Part shown: piece by piece, positions 26,332-35,344 of the stretch | How positions within the stretch are numbered: the first letter of the stretch is position 1 | How the letters are laid out: each line of letters begins with the position of its first letter | DNA from: Nocardia sp. NBC_01730 | GTDB taxonomy: Bacteria; Actinomycetota; Actinomycetes; Mycobacteriales; Mycobacteriaceae | Direction of reading: 5' to 3' | Length of the DNA: 64,000 nt | Assembly: GCF_035920445.1 (NCBI RefSeq) | Contig: NZ_CP109162.1 | Coordinates: 7,316,001 to 7,380,000, forward strand | Notes under the pieces: generated by a model | What the model was told of the DNA's origin: nothing | Database searches by the model: none | Seen by the model: only the letters and a program-made list of their open reading frames with translations | Program-made: the position numbers and the translations under genes

Positions 26332-27168
26332 TCAGATCGTGAAGGCGAGGTGGCGCACCAGCCGCTGCCCGAGCTCGGTATCGCCGTCGAAGGTGATCTC
26401 GTCGAGGTGCTGCTCGGCGGACGTGCGCCCGCCGCCAAGTCGGACGAACAGCCCGGAGTCCATGCCGATCTCGACGTCGGCGGGTTCGTCGAAGGCGTCG
26501 ACGTAGCTCGCCCGGCCCGCCACCTGGATGTGCAGCGTTCTGGCCAGCGGGCCGGTCAGCGCGAAAATGATCCGCGAGCCGTCCGGTGCCCCGCCCTTCT
26601 TGACTACTACGCGCGGGATGCTGCCCGCGAACTCGGCGAAGGCCAGCTCGCCGCGCGGCCCGCCCTCCTCGACGCGGACGCCGAGCGCGTCGGCGATATC
26701 GAGTTCGTGCATCCAGCAGTCGAACAGTCGCACTCGCATGAACCGGCCGTAGCTCACCGGACCGATCGGCGACACGGTTTCCTTCTCCCATTCGATCTCG
26801 CCCATCGCCGCGAGCGCCTGACGCCTGCGGTCGACAACATCGCGGTATAACTCGACCAGTCGGGCGCCGGGCAGCGGGCGCAGCCGGTCCACCCAGATCT
26901 CGTTGAGCACCGCGGTCTCGTTGCGGATGTACGGAAGCGTGCGCACATCGGTCTTGACCCTGTTCGGGTCATGGGCGGGCGGGCGTTCGCCGAGCAGCCA
27001 GGATTCGATGCCGATGATGTGGGCGACGACGTCGAACACGGTCCAGCCGGGTAGTGGCGACGGGGCCCGCCAGCGGTCTTCGTCGAGTGCGGCGACGAGC
27101 GTCTCGATCGCTTCCCACTGCTGCGACAGCAGGGCGATCCGCTCGGTCCGGTCTGGCGTCTCGGTCAT
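26332..27168 (-). CDS. Mycothiol-dependent maleylpyruvate-isomerase-family enzyme
   Basis: The 278-residue protein has an N-terminal DinB-like MDMPI domain (LPGWTVFDVVAHIIGIESW, then RLFDCWMHELDIADALG). Its H...D-x-x-x-H pattern would bind a metal that activates mycothiol; the usual Glu is Asp here. The C-terminal domain is smaller and SCP2-like. The reaction is unknown. AGGAG lies 7 nt before ATG 27168, which overlaps the HIT stop as ATGA. Confidence 0.85.
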   Translation of the reverse strand: MTETPDRTERIALLSQQWEAIETLVAALDEDRWRAPSPLPGWTVFDVVAHIIGIESWLLGERPPAHDPNRVKTDVRTLPYIRNETAVLNEIWVDRLRPLPGARLVELYRDVVDRRRQALAAMGEIEWEKETVSPIGPVSYGRFMRVRLFDCWMHELDIADALGVRVEEGGPRGELAFAEFAGSIPRVVVKKGGAPDGSRIIFALTGPLARTLHIQVAGRASYVDAFDEPADVEIGMDSGLFVRLGGGRTSAEQHLDEITFDGDTELGQRLVRHLAFTI

Positions 27169-27626
27169 CCGTCGGCTCCTTTTTCCGGGCCCGTGCTCTC
27201 GTTGTCCAGTACCGCTATTCCACCCCGGATGGCGGCGGCGGTGGCGACCGGGTCGTGCGGACGCCGCAGGAGAAAACCTTTGGCGAAACTCAGTCTGTCG
27301 CCGTGTCTGCGGGGGATAACGTGCAGGTGGACATGTGAAACGGTCTGGAAAGCGGCCGTGCCGTCGTTGAGCACCAGGTTGGCGCCGTCCGCGGCGAGAC
27401 TGCTGCGCCGGACGGCAAGTGCGAGCCGATGCCCGGCCCGGAAGACGTGCGCGCCGAGCTCGGCGTCGAGGTCCTCCAGTTCGGTGGCGTGCCGCTTGGG
27501 GATCACCAGCGTGTGCCCGCGAGTGATCGGCCGGATATCGAGGAACGCGCACAGCGTGTCGTCCTCGTACACCTTTGTCGCAGGCGCCTCGCCTGCGACG
27601 ATGCGGCAGAAGACGCAGTCGTTCAC
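27165..27626 (-). CDS. HIT-family nucleotide hydrolase
   Basis: The 153-residue protein has CVFCRIVAGEAPATKVYED, the GHTLVIPKRHATEL segment and the histidine triad HVHLHVIPR. HIT proteins hydrolyse nucleotide phosphoramidates and dinucleoside polyphosphates. GTG 27626 was chosen because the protein core starts there and TATCGT ends 8 nt before it on the minus strand. Its stop overlaps the start of the mycothiol-dependent enzyme gene. Confidence 0.9.
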   Translation of the reverse strand: MNDCVFCRIVAGEAPATKVYEDDTLCAFLDIRPITRGHTLVIPKRHATELEDLDAELGAHVFRAGHRLALAVRRSSLAADGANLVLNDGTAAFQTVSHVHLHVIPRRHGDRLSFAKGFLLRRPHDPVATAAAIRGGIAVLDNESTGPEKGADG

Positions 27627-27633
27627 ATGCTGG

Positions 27634-27639
27634 ACGATA
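27634..27639 (-). promoter_or_regulatory. Likely -10 hexamer for the HIT operon
   Basis: On the minus strand TATCGT ends 8 nt before GTG 27626 and would drive HIT, the mycothiol-dependent enzyme and peptidase E. Confidence 0.4.
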
Positions 27640-28033
27640 CGGCGTACGGGCGGAGCGGAACACCCCGGCGGGCGATCCGGCATGACACACGCCACTGTTC
27701 CGCGACGCGCCGACCGCCTGACCAGTTCTCGAACCTCCGGGTAAGTAAGGGACTTCGACGTACGGTCTTGTCGTTGTCGCCTGCGGCGAGCACCATCGAC
27801 TACTGCGGGAACCGAACAAAGCACAGCTCAGGAGGCGGCGGTAAGGTCCGCACAGGCCGCGGGAGAATCCGGCAAACCGGCGGAATACAGCCGACACGTG
27901 TGACTGGCATCTCAGCTAGGCTCACGGCGAGCCGGGTACAGTTGCGAGGATTTGGGCGAACTTACTCTGGAGTAGCATCGTCCGACCGTCTACCCGTTGC
28001 CTGGAAGCTCAGCACGAGAAGGAAGTCTGACAA
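27640..28033. other. Long promoter region between HIT and transhydrogenase genes
   Basis: No gene is supported here. An inverted repeat, TACTC-TG-GAGTA at 27963-27974, lies about 60 bp before pntA and could be a regulator site. TAGCAT overlaps its right end and could be a -10. The rest shows no clear coding bias or hairpin. Confidence 0.4.
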
Positions 28034-29179
28034 GTGGAGACAACGCAGAGCGTAGGCGATCCGTCGCTACGTGGCGCGCGTGTCGGAGTCGTTCGCGAGT
28101 CCAACACGGGCGAGCGACGTGTCGCATTGGTGCCGAAGATCATTCCGAGCCTGCTGAAGCGGGGCGTCGAGGTCGTCGTCGAGTCCGGAGCAGGGCGCGG
28201 CGCGCTGATTCCCGACAGCGCCTATGAAGAAGCGGGCGCGACGATCGGCGATCCCTGGTCGGCCGAGGTGGTCGTCAAGGTGGCCCCGCCCAGTGACGCC
28301 GAGGTGGCGAAGCTGTCGTCGGGGCAGACGCTGATCGGGTTTCTCGCCCCGCGTAACGCCGAGAATCAGATCGGTGCGTTGAAGTCGGCCGGGGTGCAGG
28401 CGTTCGCGGTGGAGGCGATTCCGCGGATTTCGCGCGCGCAGGTGATGGATGCGTTGTCTTCGCAGGCGAATGTGGCCGGGTACAAGGCGGTGCTGTTGGC
28501 CGCGTCGGAGTCGACTCGGTTCTTCCCGATGCTGACTACCGCGGCGGGCACAGTGAAGCCTGCGACGGTGCTGGTGTTGGGTGTGGGTGTCGCCGGTTTG
28601 CAGGCGTTGGCCACCGCGAAGCGTCTCGGTGGGCGGACCACCGGCTATGACGTGCGGCCCGAGGTGGCCGATCAGGTGCGTTCGGTGGGTGCGCAGTGGC
28701 TGGATCTGGGTATCGATGCCGCCGGTGCGGGTGGGTACGCCCGCGAACTCACCGACGAGGAGAAGGCCACCCAGCAGCAGGCTTTGGAGGATGCGATCAA
28801 GGGTTTCGACGTGGTGATCACCACGGCGCTGGTGCCGGGTCGTCCCGCGCCGCGACTGGTGACCGCCGCGGCGGTGCAGGGCATGAAGCCGGGCAGCGTG
28901 ATCGTGGACCTGGCCGGTGAGACCGGAGGCAACTGTGAGCTCACCGAGCCCGGCCGAACCGTTGTCAAGCACGAGGTGACCATCGCGTCGCCGTTGAATC
29001 TGCCCGCCACCATGCCCGAGCACGCCAGCGAGCTTTACTCCAAGAACATCGCGGCACTGCTGGAGTTGATGCTGGTCGACGGCAAGCTCGCGCCCGACTT
29101 CGATGATCAGGTGCTCGCCGACTCCTGTGTGACCCGTGCGGTCGGGGACCTCGAAACCGCGGGGAAGGAAGCCTCCTGA
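28034..29179 (+). CDS. pntA: NAD(P) transhydrogenase alpha-1 subunit, NAD-binding
   Basis: The 381-residue subunit binds NAD(H) in the proton-translocating enzyme that transfers hydride between NADH and NADP+. It has VGVVRESNTGERRVALVPK at the start, the Rossmann motif VLVLGVGVAGLQALATAKRL and RPAPRLVTAAAVQGMKPGS. It is soluble, lacking the membrane part, which is encoded by the next gene (split three-gene type). GTG 28034 has GAAGGAAG upstream. Stop and next start overlap by one base. Confidence 0.95.
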   Translation: METTQSVGDPSLRGARVGVVRESNTGERRVALVPKIIPSLLKRGVEVVVESGAGRGALIPDSAYEEAGATIGDPWSAEVVVKVAPPSDAEVAKLSSGQTLIGFLAPRNAENQIGALKSAGVQAFAVEAIPRISRAQVMDALSSQANVAGYKAVLLAASESTRFFPMLTTAAGTVKPATVLVLGVGVAGLQALATAKRLGGRTTGYDVRPEVADQVRSVGAQWLDLGIDAAGAGGYARELTDEEKATQQQALEDAIKGFDVVITTALVPGRPAPRLVTAAAVQGMKPGSVIVDLAGETGGNCELTEPGRTVVKHEVTIASPLNLPATMPEHASELYSKNIAALLELMLVDGKLAPDFDDQVLADSCVTRAVGDLETAGKEAS

Positions 29180-29496
29180 TGTATACCGAACTGCTGGCGA
29201 ATATCGCGATCCTGGTGCTATCCGGATTCGTCGGATTCGCCGTCATCTCCAAGGTGCCCAACACCTTGCACACCCCGCTGATGTCGGGCACCAACGCCAT
29301 CCACGGCATCGTCGTGCTCGGCGCGCTGGTCACACTCGGGAACGTGCAGGATCCGTCGATCCTGACCCAGATCATTCTGTTCGTCGCCGTCGTGTTCGGA
29401 ACCCTGAACGTCATCGGTGGTTTCGTCGTCACCGACCGCATGCTGGGCATGTTCAAGACGAAGAAGGCGGCAGCGCCGGTGAAGGCGGATCAGTGA
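29179..29496 (+). CDS. pntAb: NAD(P) transhydrogenase alpha-2 subunit
   Basis: The 105-residue membrane subunit has three predicted helices and the family motif NTLHTPLMSGTNAIHGIVVL. With PntB it forms the proton channel. ATG 29179 and the final TGA each overlap a neighbour by one base, so the three genes are translationally linked. Confidence 0.94.
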   Translation: MYTELLANIAILVLSGFVGFAVISKVPNTLHTPLMSGTNAIHGIVVLGALVTLGNVQDPSILTQIILFVAVVFGTLNVIGGFVVTDRMLGMFKTKKAAAPVKADQ

Positions 29497-30926
29497 TGCA
29501 TACCTTCGACAATGTGACCTATCTGGTCAACGGTCTCTACATCGTCGCGTTCGGCATGTTCATCTACGGTCTGATGGGTTTGACCGGTCCGAAGACCGCG
29601 GTGCGCGGCAACCTCATCGCAGCGGCGGGCATGGTGCTCGCGGTGGTGGCCACCTTGATCTCGATCCGGCACACCAGCAACTGGATTCTGATCGTCGCCG
29701 GCTTGGTGGTCGGTGTCGCGCTGGGTGTTCCGCCGGCCAAGTTCACCAAGATGACCGCGATGCCGCAGCTGGTTGCCGCCTTCAACGGTGTCGGTGGTGG
29801 CACGGTCGCTTTGATCGCGTGGTCGGAGTTCATCAACTCCCAAGGTTTCTCGCGCTTCGATGAAGAACCCACCGTGCACATCGTGATCGGCTCGCTGTTC
29901 GCGGCGATCATCGGTTCGGTGTCGTTCTGGGGCTCGCTGATCGCGTTCGGCAAACTGCAGGAGATCCTGCCCGGTCGCCCGATCGGGATCGGCAAGCTGC
30001 AGCAACCGTTGAACCTGTTGCTGTTCGTCGGCGCTGTCGCCGCAGCCGTGGTTATCGGTATCGGGGCCACCGGTGACGGCGTGCCGCAGGTGTGGATGAT
30101 CGCCGTGCTCGTGCTTGCGGGTGTGCTCGGCCTGATGGTCGTGCTGCCCATCGGCGGCGCCGACATGCCGGTGGTCATCTCACTGCTCAACGCCCTGACC
30201 GGGTTGTCCGCCGCGGCGGCCGGTCTCGCCTTGAACAACACCGCGATGATCGTGGCAGGCATGATCGTCGGCGCGTCCGGCACCATCCTCACCAATTTGA
30301 TGGCCAAGGCGATGAACCGGTCCATCCCCGCCATCGTTGCGGGCGGATTCGGCGGCGGCGGTACCGCGCCTGGCGCCGGTGGTGGTGAGCAGAAGCAGGC
30401 CAAGGCCACCTCCGCCGCGGACGCCGCGATCCAGATGGCGTATGCCAACCAGGTGATCGTGGTGCCGGGCTACGGTATGGCCGTCGCGCAGGCCCAGCAC
30501 GCGGTCAAGGAAATGGCGTCGCTCTTGGAGGCCAAGGGTGTCGAGGTCAAATACGCCATCCACCCGGTCGCGGGCCGGATGCCCGGCCATATGAACGTGC
30601 TGTTGGCCGAGGCGGAAGTCTCCTATGACGCGCTCAAGGAAATGGACGATATCAACGGCGAGTTCAGCCGTACCGATGTCGCCCTGGTGATCGGCGCCAA
30701 CGACGTCACCAACCCCGCCGCCCGCGAGGACGCCTCCAGCCCGATCTACGGCATGCCCGTCCTCAACGTCGACCAGGCGAAATCAGTGATCGTGCTGAAG
30801 CGTTCGATGAACTCCGGTTTCGCCGGTATCGACAACCCTCTCTTCTACGCCGACCACACCTCCATGCTCTTCGGCGACGCCAAAAAGTCCGTCGGTTCGG
30901 TCACCGAAGAACTGAAGGCGTTGTAG
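29496..30926 (+). CDS. pntB: NAD(P) transhydrogenase beta subunit, NADP-binding
   Basis: The 476-residue subunit has eight or nine membrane helices (FIYGLMGLTGPKTAVRGNL at the start; NALTGLSAAAAGLALNN). A C-terminal NADP domain follows (VIVVPGYGMAVAQAQHAVKE, HPVAGRMPGHMNVLLAEA, ALVIGANDVTNPAA, PVLNVDQAKSVIVLKRSM). The enzyme uses the proton gradient to make NADPH, useful for lipid synthesis. ATG 29496 overlaps the previous stop; a perfect hairpin follows. Confidence 0.96.
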   Translation: MHTFDNVTYLVNGLYIVAFGMFIYGLMGLTGPKTAVRGNLIAAAGMVLAVVATLISIRHTSNWILIVAGLVVGVALGVPPAKFTKMTAMPQLVAAFNGVGGGTVALIAWSEFINSQGFSRFDEEPTVHIVIGSLFAAIIGSVSFWGSLIAFGKLQEILPGRPIGIGKLQQPLNLLLFVGAVAAAVVIGIGATGDGVPQVWMIAVLVLAGVLGLMVVLPIGGADMPVVISLLNALTGLSAAAAGLALNNTAMIVAGMIVGASGTILTNLMAKAMNRSIPAIVAGGFGGGGTAPGAGGGEQKQAKATSAADAAIQMAYANQVIVVPGYGMAVAQAQHAVKEMASLLEAKGVEVKYAIHPVAGRMPGHMNVLLAEAEVSYDALKEMDDINGEFSRTDVALVIGANDVTNPAAREDASSPIYGMPVLNVDQAKSVIVLKRSMNSGFAGIDNPLFYADHTSMLFGDAKKSVGSVTEELKAL

Positions 30927-30946
30927 CGGCGGTACGTTTCGCAGCG

Positions 30947-30983
30947 AGCGCCCCTCCATCGAAGCTATCGGTGGAGGGGCGCT
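30947..30983 (+). terminator. Terminator-like hairpin after pntB
   Basis: AGCGCCCCTCCA and TGGAGGGGCGCT form a perfect 12-bp stem with a 13-nt loop, 20 bp after the pntB stop. Confidence 0.7.
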
Positions 30984-31307
30984 GTCATGTCGCCTGCGCA
31001 CGGTGTAACCGGTCCAGACGCAGCCGGCGCACGATCGAGGAGCCGAGCCGGTCGGGTCGTCTCCATCCGCGGTATCGCCGAGTGGGAGCGAGCGAGGGTA
31101 GTTCGTTGGACTCGCGCAAGATCTGGTGAACCCGGGGCTCTATCTGTGAACGATCGGCCGGGAGCGACCTGGATTCGCCGATCCGGTGCGGGCCGCTGAA
31201 CAGACCGGATGGTCTTGCGGGCGGCGAGTTGCGCGTCCATCGGCTAGATTCCATGAGTTCGCCGCCCCTGTGCGGACGGAACTGCGCGAGACCCGGGGAG
31301 GGGATCC
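30984..31307. other. Gap between pnt operon and LppU-like gene
   Basis: No gene is certain. A minus-strand frame ending at 30985 (SSIVRRLRLDRLHRAQAT) has mixed codon use and no convincing start. TAGATT at 31243-31248 could be the -10 of the next gene, giving a leader of about 50 nt. Confidence 0.35.
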
Positions 31308-32069
31308 ATGACCACACCACCGAACTACCCGTATCCAGGCCAGCCCGCGGGTCCAGGCTATGGCGGCCAGCCGGGCTACCCACAGGCGCCCGCCGCTGTG
31401 CCGCAGGGTTACCCGGGGCAGCCCCAGGGCTATCCACAGCCGGGCTATCCAGGGCAACCGCAATCCGGTTATCCACAGCAGGGCGGTTTCCCGCCGCCCC
31501 AGCAGCCGGGCTACCCCGTCGGTGGTTTCCCGCCGCCTGGGCAACCGCCTCGGCAGAGTGGTGGCGGCAGCGGGATCGGGAAGATCTTCCTCGCGATCGG
31601 CGCCCTGGTGGTGATCGGTCTCCTGGTCTTCGGCGCCCGCACTGTGCTGCGCTCGGACGGCGAGAAGATCGAGATCGGCCAGTGCGCGAAGCTGTCGGGC
31701 ACCACCGTCAAGGCCGAGTTCGCCACGAAGGAATGCTCCGATCCGGACGCCAACTACGTGGTGGCGCAACGGATCGACGGTGCGAACAAGGACTGCCCGA
31801 CCAAGGACTACGCCAGCTATTACCAGACCGGCAGAAACGACTACACGCTCTGCCTTCGGCTCAACGCCGGAGAGGGCGACTGCATCAAATCCGGTTTCCT
31901 CGGCGCGAGCACCAAGGTGGCCTGCGGCTCGACGGCGGACTTCAAGATCGGCCGGGTGGTGCGCGGCACCGCGGACAAAACCGCATGCGGGTCGCGAGCA
32001 ACCGAGAACGACACGATCGTCTATCCGAAGCCGGATCCGATCACACTGTGCCTGGTGCCGCCCAAGTAG
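31308..32069 (+). CDS. LppU/SCO3897-like exported protein with Pro/Gln-rich N-terminus
   Basis: The 253-residue protein has about 85 N-terminal residues of [12 protein letters not shown] repeats in the cytoplasm and one helix at about 90-110 ([17 protein letters not shown]). The outer domain has eight cysteines, enough for four disulfides, as in the LppU family. Pro/Tyr/Gln-rich tails of this kind occur in actinobacterial divisome and secretion proteins. GGGGAGGGG lies just before ATG 31308. The function is unknown. Confidence 0.8.
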   Translation: MTTPPNYPYPGQPAGPGYGGQPGYPQAPAAVPQGYPGQPQGYPQPGYPGQPQSGYPQQGGFPPPQQPGYPVGGFPPPGQPPRQSGGGSGIGKIFLAIGALVVIGLLVFGARTVLRSDGEKIEIGQCAKLSGTTVKAEFATKECSDPDANYVVAQRIDGANKDCPTKDYASYYQTGRNDYTLCLRLNAGEGDCIKSGFLGASTKVACGSTADFKIGRVVRGTADKTACGSRATENDTIVYPKPDPITLCLVPPK

Positions 32070-32090
32070 GGCTGGACGCAGGGGGATTGC

Positions 32091-32096
32091 TAACGT
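32091..32096 (+). promoter_or_regulatory. Likely -10 hexamer for the deazaflavin enzyme gene
   Basis: TAACGT ends 7 nt before ATG 32103, consistent with a leaderless transcript. Confidence 0.45.
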
Positions 32097-32102
32097 TCGA
32101 GC

Positions 32103-32552
32103 ATGGCGGGTGTCGGCGCGCGATTACTGCGGAACAGGTCATTCGTGCGAGCGCCGATCGGTTTGTTCCGGGCCCGGTTGGGCTTCCTGTTCGGCGGCCG
32201 GCTCTTGCTGCTGGAACACACCGGACGCGGCTCTGGTCGACCGCGCTACGTCGTGCTGGAGACCATCGCGCGGCCGAGCCGAGATCGCGTGGTCATCGCG
32301 TCCGGATTCGGCAGGCAGGCCCAGTGGTTCCGTAATCTCGTGGCCGATCCCCGCTGTTGGGTGAGTATTGGTTCGCGCAATCGGGTTTCGGCGGTTGCCA
32401 GAGTCCTCACCCTCGACGAGTCCGCCACGGTGCTCGACGGCTATCGACACGAACACCCCACGGCGTACCGAAAGCTGGGCGGGCTCATCGAGGAGGCCAC
32501 GGGCTCGGACATCGACCACGTGCCGTTGGTCGAGCTGACCTTGCGGTCTTGA
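32103..32552 (+). CDS. Deazaflavin (F420)-dependent nitroreductase-family protein
   Basis: The 149-residue protein has the Ddn-family pattern LLLLEHTGRGSGRPRYVVLE, VIASGFGRQAQWFRNLVADP and HEHPTAYRKLGGLIEEATG. Relatives bind F420 and reduce quinones or nitro compounds at the membrane. It converges on the MFS gene, with 4 bp between. Confidence 0.88.
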   Translation: MAGVGARLLRNRSFVRAPIGLFRARLGFLFGGRLLLLEHTGRGSGRPRYVVLETIARPSRDRVVIASGFGRQAQWFRNLVADPRCWVSIGSRNRVSAVARVLTLDESATVLDGYRHEHPTAYRKLGGLIEEATGSDIDHVPLVELTLRS

Positions 32553-32556
32553 CCGG

Positions 32557-33936
32557 CTATTTCGCCGGGGCGGCTACGCCCGAGTAGCGGCAGCACAGCA
32601 GTATGGCGATCAGCGGTACCACCATCGCCGTGGTCAGCGGCACCACCGCTGTGAGCCAGCCGATCACCGTGGGGCCGGCGAGCAGCCCCAGATAGCCGAC
32701 GCTGAACACCCGGGACATATCGGTCGCGGCCGTGGCGGAGCCCAGATTTCCCGCGGCGGTGAAGATCTGGGGGACGCCGCCGGAGAGCCCGAGGCCCGCC
32801 ATGGCCCAGCCGAGCAGCGTCAGCGCAATCCACGGAGACATCATGATCAGAGCAAGTCCGATCGCGGCGATCAGCGCGCCGTAACGGACCACCGCGACCG
32901 GGCCGAACGCGCCGCTGACCCGGTCGGTGGCCAGACGCCCGACGGTCATCGTCGTGGAGAACGCGCCGAAGGCGAGCGCGGCCGTCGCCGCGTCCGCTCC
33001 GAGATGTTCGCGCATCTGCAATGTGCTCCAATCCGCGGCTACGCCTTCGGCCAGCAGCAACGCGAACGCGATCGCGGCCAGCGCCATGACCTTTCGGCTG
33101 CGATCACGGACCTCGGCACGCGCGATCGTGGCGAGTGCCGCCGCGTCCCGCTCGGGCTGTGCGGTCGGCGCGGTGTCGTACTCGATCGGTGCCGTGGCGT
33201 GCTGGGGCGAACCGGCGGTGTGCAGGGGCAGTGCCGCATCGGGTGGTGCGGGGTTGTGATCGGGCAGTGCTGGGTCGTGCCCAGGCGGTGTGGTGTCGTG
33301 CTTGGTCACGTGCACGGCCTGGCCGCCGTGGGTCGCCGCGTCCGCCGTCCCCGCCTCGGGCGTGGCGTCGCGCAGCAGCCGCGGCACCAGCGCGAGGGTC
33401 AGTGCGACGCAGCCGATCGCGGCCAGCGTCAGAGTCAGCCGCACATCCCAGCCCACACGCAGCGTCGCGGCCCCCACCAGCGAACCGAGCAGGCCACCTC
33501 CGGAGAACAGGGCGTGGAACGCGGCCATGATCGGGCGGTGATACGCCCGTTCCACATGTACCGCTTGGGTATTCATCGATACGTCCAACGCGCCGTTGCC
33601 GAAGCCGAAGCAGATGAGCGCCAACGCGAGCGTGACCGGTCCGGTCGCGAAGCCGGGCCCGAGCACCGCCACCGAGGCGGTGCACGCGGCCGCGCCGACC
33701 AGGGTCGTGCTGCCGAAGCGGTCGGCGAGCGGGCCTGCCAGACGCATGCCGACGATGCCGGCACCGGCCATCAGCAGGATGAACATCCCCAGCGTCGACT
33801 TCGTGACGCCCGTGCGGTCGGTGATGACGGGAATGTGCACCACCCACATAGCGAGTAGGAAACCGCTCAACGCGAACACCGTGAACACCGCGAAACGCGC
33901 GACGCGGGTCGAACGGTCGACTGTAGGGCTCGACAC
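32557..33936 (-). CDS. MFS transporter with a long His/Pro/Ala-rich central loop
   Basis: The 459-residue transporter has 12 predicted helices in two halves (FALSGFLLAMWVVHIPVI at the start, FGFGNGALDVSMNTQAVHVE in helix 4-5). Between the halves lies a hydrophilic insert of about 70 residues with repeated PGHDPALPDHNPAPPDAALP. Relatives are fucose- or drug-efflux-like members (YbjJ type). GTG 33936 has TACCGT ending 8 nt upstream on the minus strand. The reading frame remains open to 34311, but that part belongs to a different gene remnant. Confidence 0.87.
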   Translation of the reverse strand: MSSPTVDRSTRVARFAVFTVFALSGFLLAMWVVHIPVITDRTGVTKSTLGMFILLMAGAGIVGMRLAGPLADRFGSTTLVGAAACTASVAVLGPGFATGPVTLALALICFGFGNGALDVSMNTQAVHVERAYHRPIMAAFHALFSGGGLLGSLVGAATLRVGWDVRLTLTLAAIGCVALTLALVPRLLRDATPEAGTADAATHGGQAVHVTKHDTTPPGHDPALPDHNPAPPDAALPLHTAGSPQHATAPIEYDTAPTAQPERDAAALATIARAEVRDRSRKVMALAAIAFALLLAEGVAADWSTLQMREHLGADAATAALAFGAFSTTMTVGRLATDRVSGAFGPVAVVRYGALIAAIGLALIMMSPWIALTLLGWAMAGLGLSGGVPQIFTAAGNLGSATAATDMSRVFSVGYLGLLAGPTVIGWLTAVVPLTTAMVVPLIAILLCCRYSGVAAPAK

Positions 33937-34089
33937 CACTTCGACGGTAGCGATGAACGGTCCGGTGTGCCTCCGGAACGGCTTGCCAACCCCACCCGCG
34001 GAAACCGGTCCAGGGCAACGTCGACCTGGTGGCACCCGGCTGCGAGGCGCACTACGTTGAGCGCCGTACCCGCAGGTAGGGTCTGCTTT

Positions 34090-34311
34090 TCTAGTGTCAA
34101 CGCGGCACTGCCCCGAGACATTCCGGATTCCGGTAGCCGCCCTTCTCCGTGGCGTAGTCGGTGAAATCTCGGGGTTCCCGGCCGAGCCCCGGCGGACCTC
34201 GTCGGCGGACTCGGCATTGCGGCCGTCGAGCACGGCGCCGAACAGGTGGTCCAGCAGGCTCACCACGTCGGAGGTGCTGGTCGGCGGTGGTGTGTCAGGG
34301 TTCGAGTACAT
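34090..34311 (-). pseudogene. Remnant of an NmrA-like NAD(P)-binding protein gene
   Basis: The minus strand begins SDVVSLLDHLFGAVLDGRNA and ESADEVRRG. One frame shifted, at a run of four C at 34187-34190, it reads LGREPRDFTDYA. Back in the first frame it reads RRAATGIRN. The sum matches the C-terminus of NmrA-like oxidoreductases (usually LGREPRDFADYAR, then AATGVWN). The N-terminal NAD-binding half is absent. It is divergent from the AraC regulator, a pairing common for intact genes of this type. The family call is from memory. Confidence 0.45.
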
Positions 34312-34366
34312 CGGCGCCGGATGAGACGGAACATGGTTCAGTGGCTCATGATCATGTGCGATCGTC

Positions 34367-34372
34367 TACTGT
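34367..34372 (+). promoter_or_regulatory. Likely -10 hexamer for the AraC gene
   Basis: TACTGT ends 7 nt before GTG 34379, fitting a leaderless transcript. Confidence 0.4.
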
Positions 34373-34378
34373 TGATGC

Positions 34379-35344
34379 GTGGATGCGCTCGCCAGTCTGC
34401 TCGAAGGTCCACGCGCCCGGGGTGCGTTCCTGATGTGTTCGCTGCTGGATCCGCCGTGGTCGTTGCGCATCCAGGACGAGGCCCCGCTGACCGTGGTATC
34501 GATGATTCGCGGTGGTGCGTGGATTCGCACCGAGCAGGGTGCGCCGCGGCAGCTGGGCGCAGGCGATGTCGCTATCTTCCGTGGGCCCGATCCGTACATC
34601 GTGGCCGACGATCCGGCGACCGAACCGCAGATCGTCATCCATCCCGGCCAGGTGACGAAGACGCCGGACGGCGAAATCCTCTGCGAGACGCTCAGTCTTG
34701 GGGTTCGGCAGTGGGGGACCGATCCGGACGGCGCCACCATGATGGTCACCGGGACCTACGAGTCCGCGGGCGCGGCCAGCCAGCGCCTGCTGCGCGCGCT
34801 CCCGCCCGTCATCGTGTTGCGGCGCGGCGAATTCGACAGCAGGGTGCTCGACATCCTGGTCGACGAGGCGACCAAGGATGAACCCGCGCAGGGAGCGGTG
34901 CTCGACCGGCTGCTCGATCTGGTGTTGATTGCCGCGTTGCGCGCCTGGTTCGCCCGCAATGACGCGCCCGCTTGGTACCACGCCTACGGCGACCCGCTGG
35001 TCGGCAAGGCATTGCGGCTGTTGCAGCACAATCCGGCGCACGGGTGGACGGTCGCAGGCTTGGCCGAGGCGGTGGGTGTGTCGCGGGCCGCGCTGGCCCG
35101 CCGGTTCACCGACCTGGTCGGCGAGCCACCGATGGCGTTCCTCACCGAATGGCGGCTGGCGCTGGCCGCCGACCTGCTACAGGAGTCCGACGCCACGATC
35201 GAGGCGATCGCCCGTCAGGTCGGGTACGGCAGCGCGTTCGCGCTGAGCACCGCGTTCAAACGCCACTTCGGTGTCTCCCCGCGCGACCATCGGCACAGCC
35301 GCGTGCGGTCAGGCCTGGAGGAGGGAGCTCGCGTAGCCACGTAG
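34379..35344 (+). CDS. AraC-family regulator with cupin domain, 3' end in repeat array
   Basis: The 321-residue protein has an N-terminal AraC-binding cupin (about residues 10-190; VVSMIRGGAWIRTEQGAP). Two helix-turn-helix units follow at about 200-310 (WTVAGLAEAVGVSRAALARR, then IEAIARQVGYGSAFALSTAF and KRHFGVSPRDHR). The last 17 residues and the stop are encoded by the first copy of the 74-bp array, so the native end has been replaced. The likely former target is the NmrA-like remnant upstream. Confidence 0.9.
   Translation: MDALASLLEGPRARGAFLMCSLLDPPWSLRIQDEAPLTVVSMIRGGAWIRTEQGAPRQLGAGDVAIFRGPDPYIVADDPATEPQIVIHPGQVTKTPDGEILCETLSLGVRQWGTDPDGATMMVTGTYESAGAASQRLLRALPPVIVLRRGEFDSRVLDILVDEATKDEPAQGAVLDRLLDLVLIAALRAWFARNDAPAWYHAYGDPLVGKALRLLQHNPAHGWTVAGLAEAVGVSRAALARRFTDLVGEPPMAFLTEWRLALAADLLQESDATIEAIARQVGYGSAFALSTAFKRHFGVSPRDHRHSRVRSGLEEGARVAT

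Noticed and set aside
27429..28055. Plus-strand frame opposite HIT
   Set aside because: Antisense to a clear HIT gene and continuing through a promoter region without a family match.
33937..34311. N-terminal extension of the MFS transporter
   Set aside because: The added residues are not hydrophobic, match an NmrA-like remnant, and precede a likely promoter at 33944.
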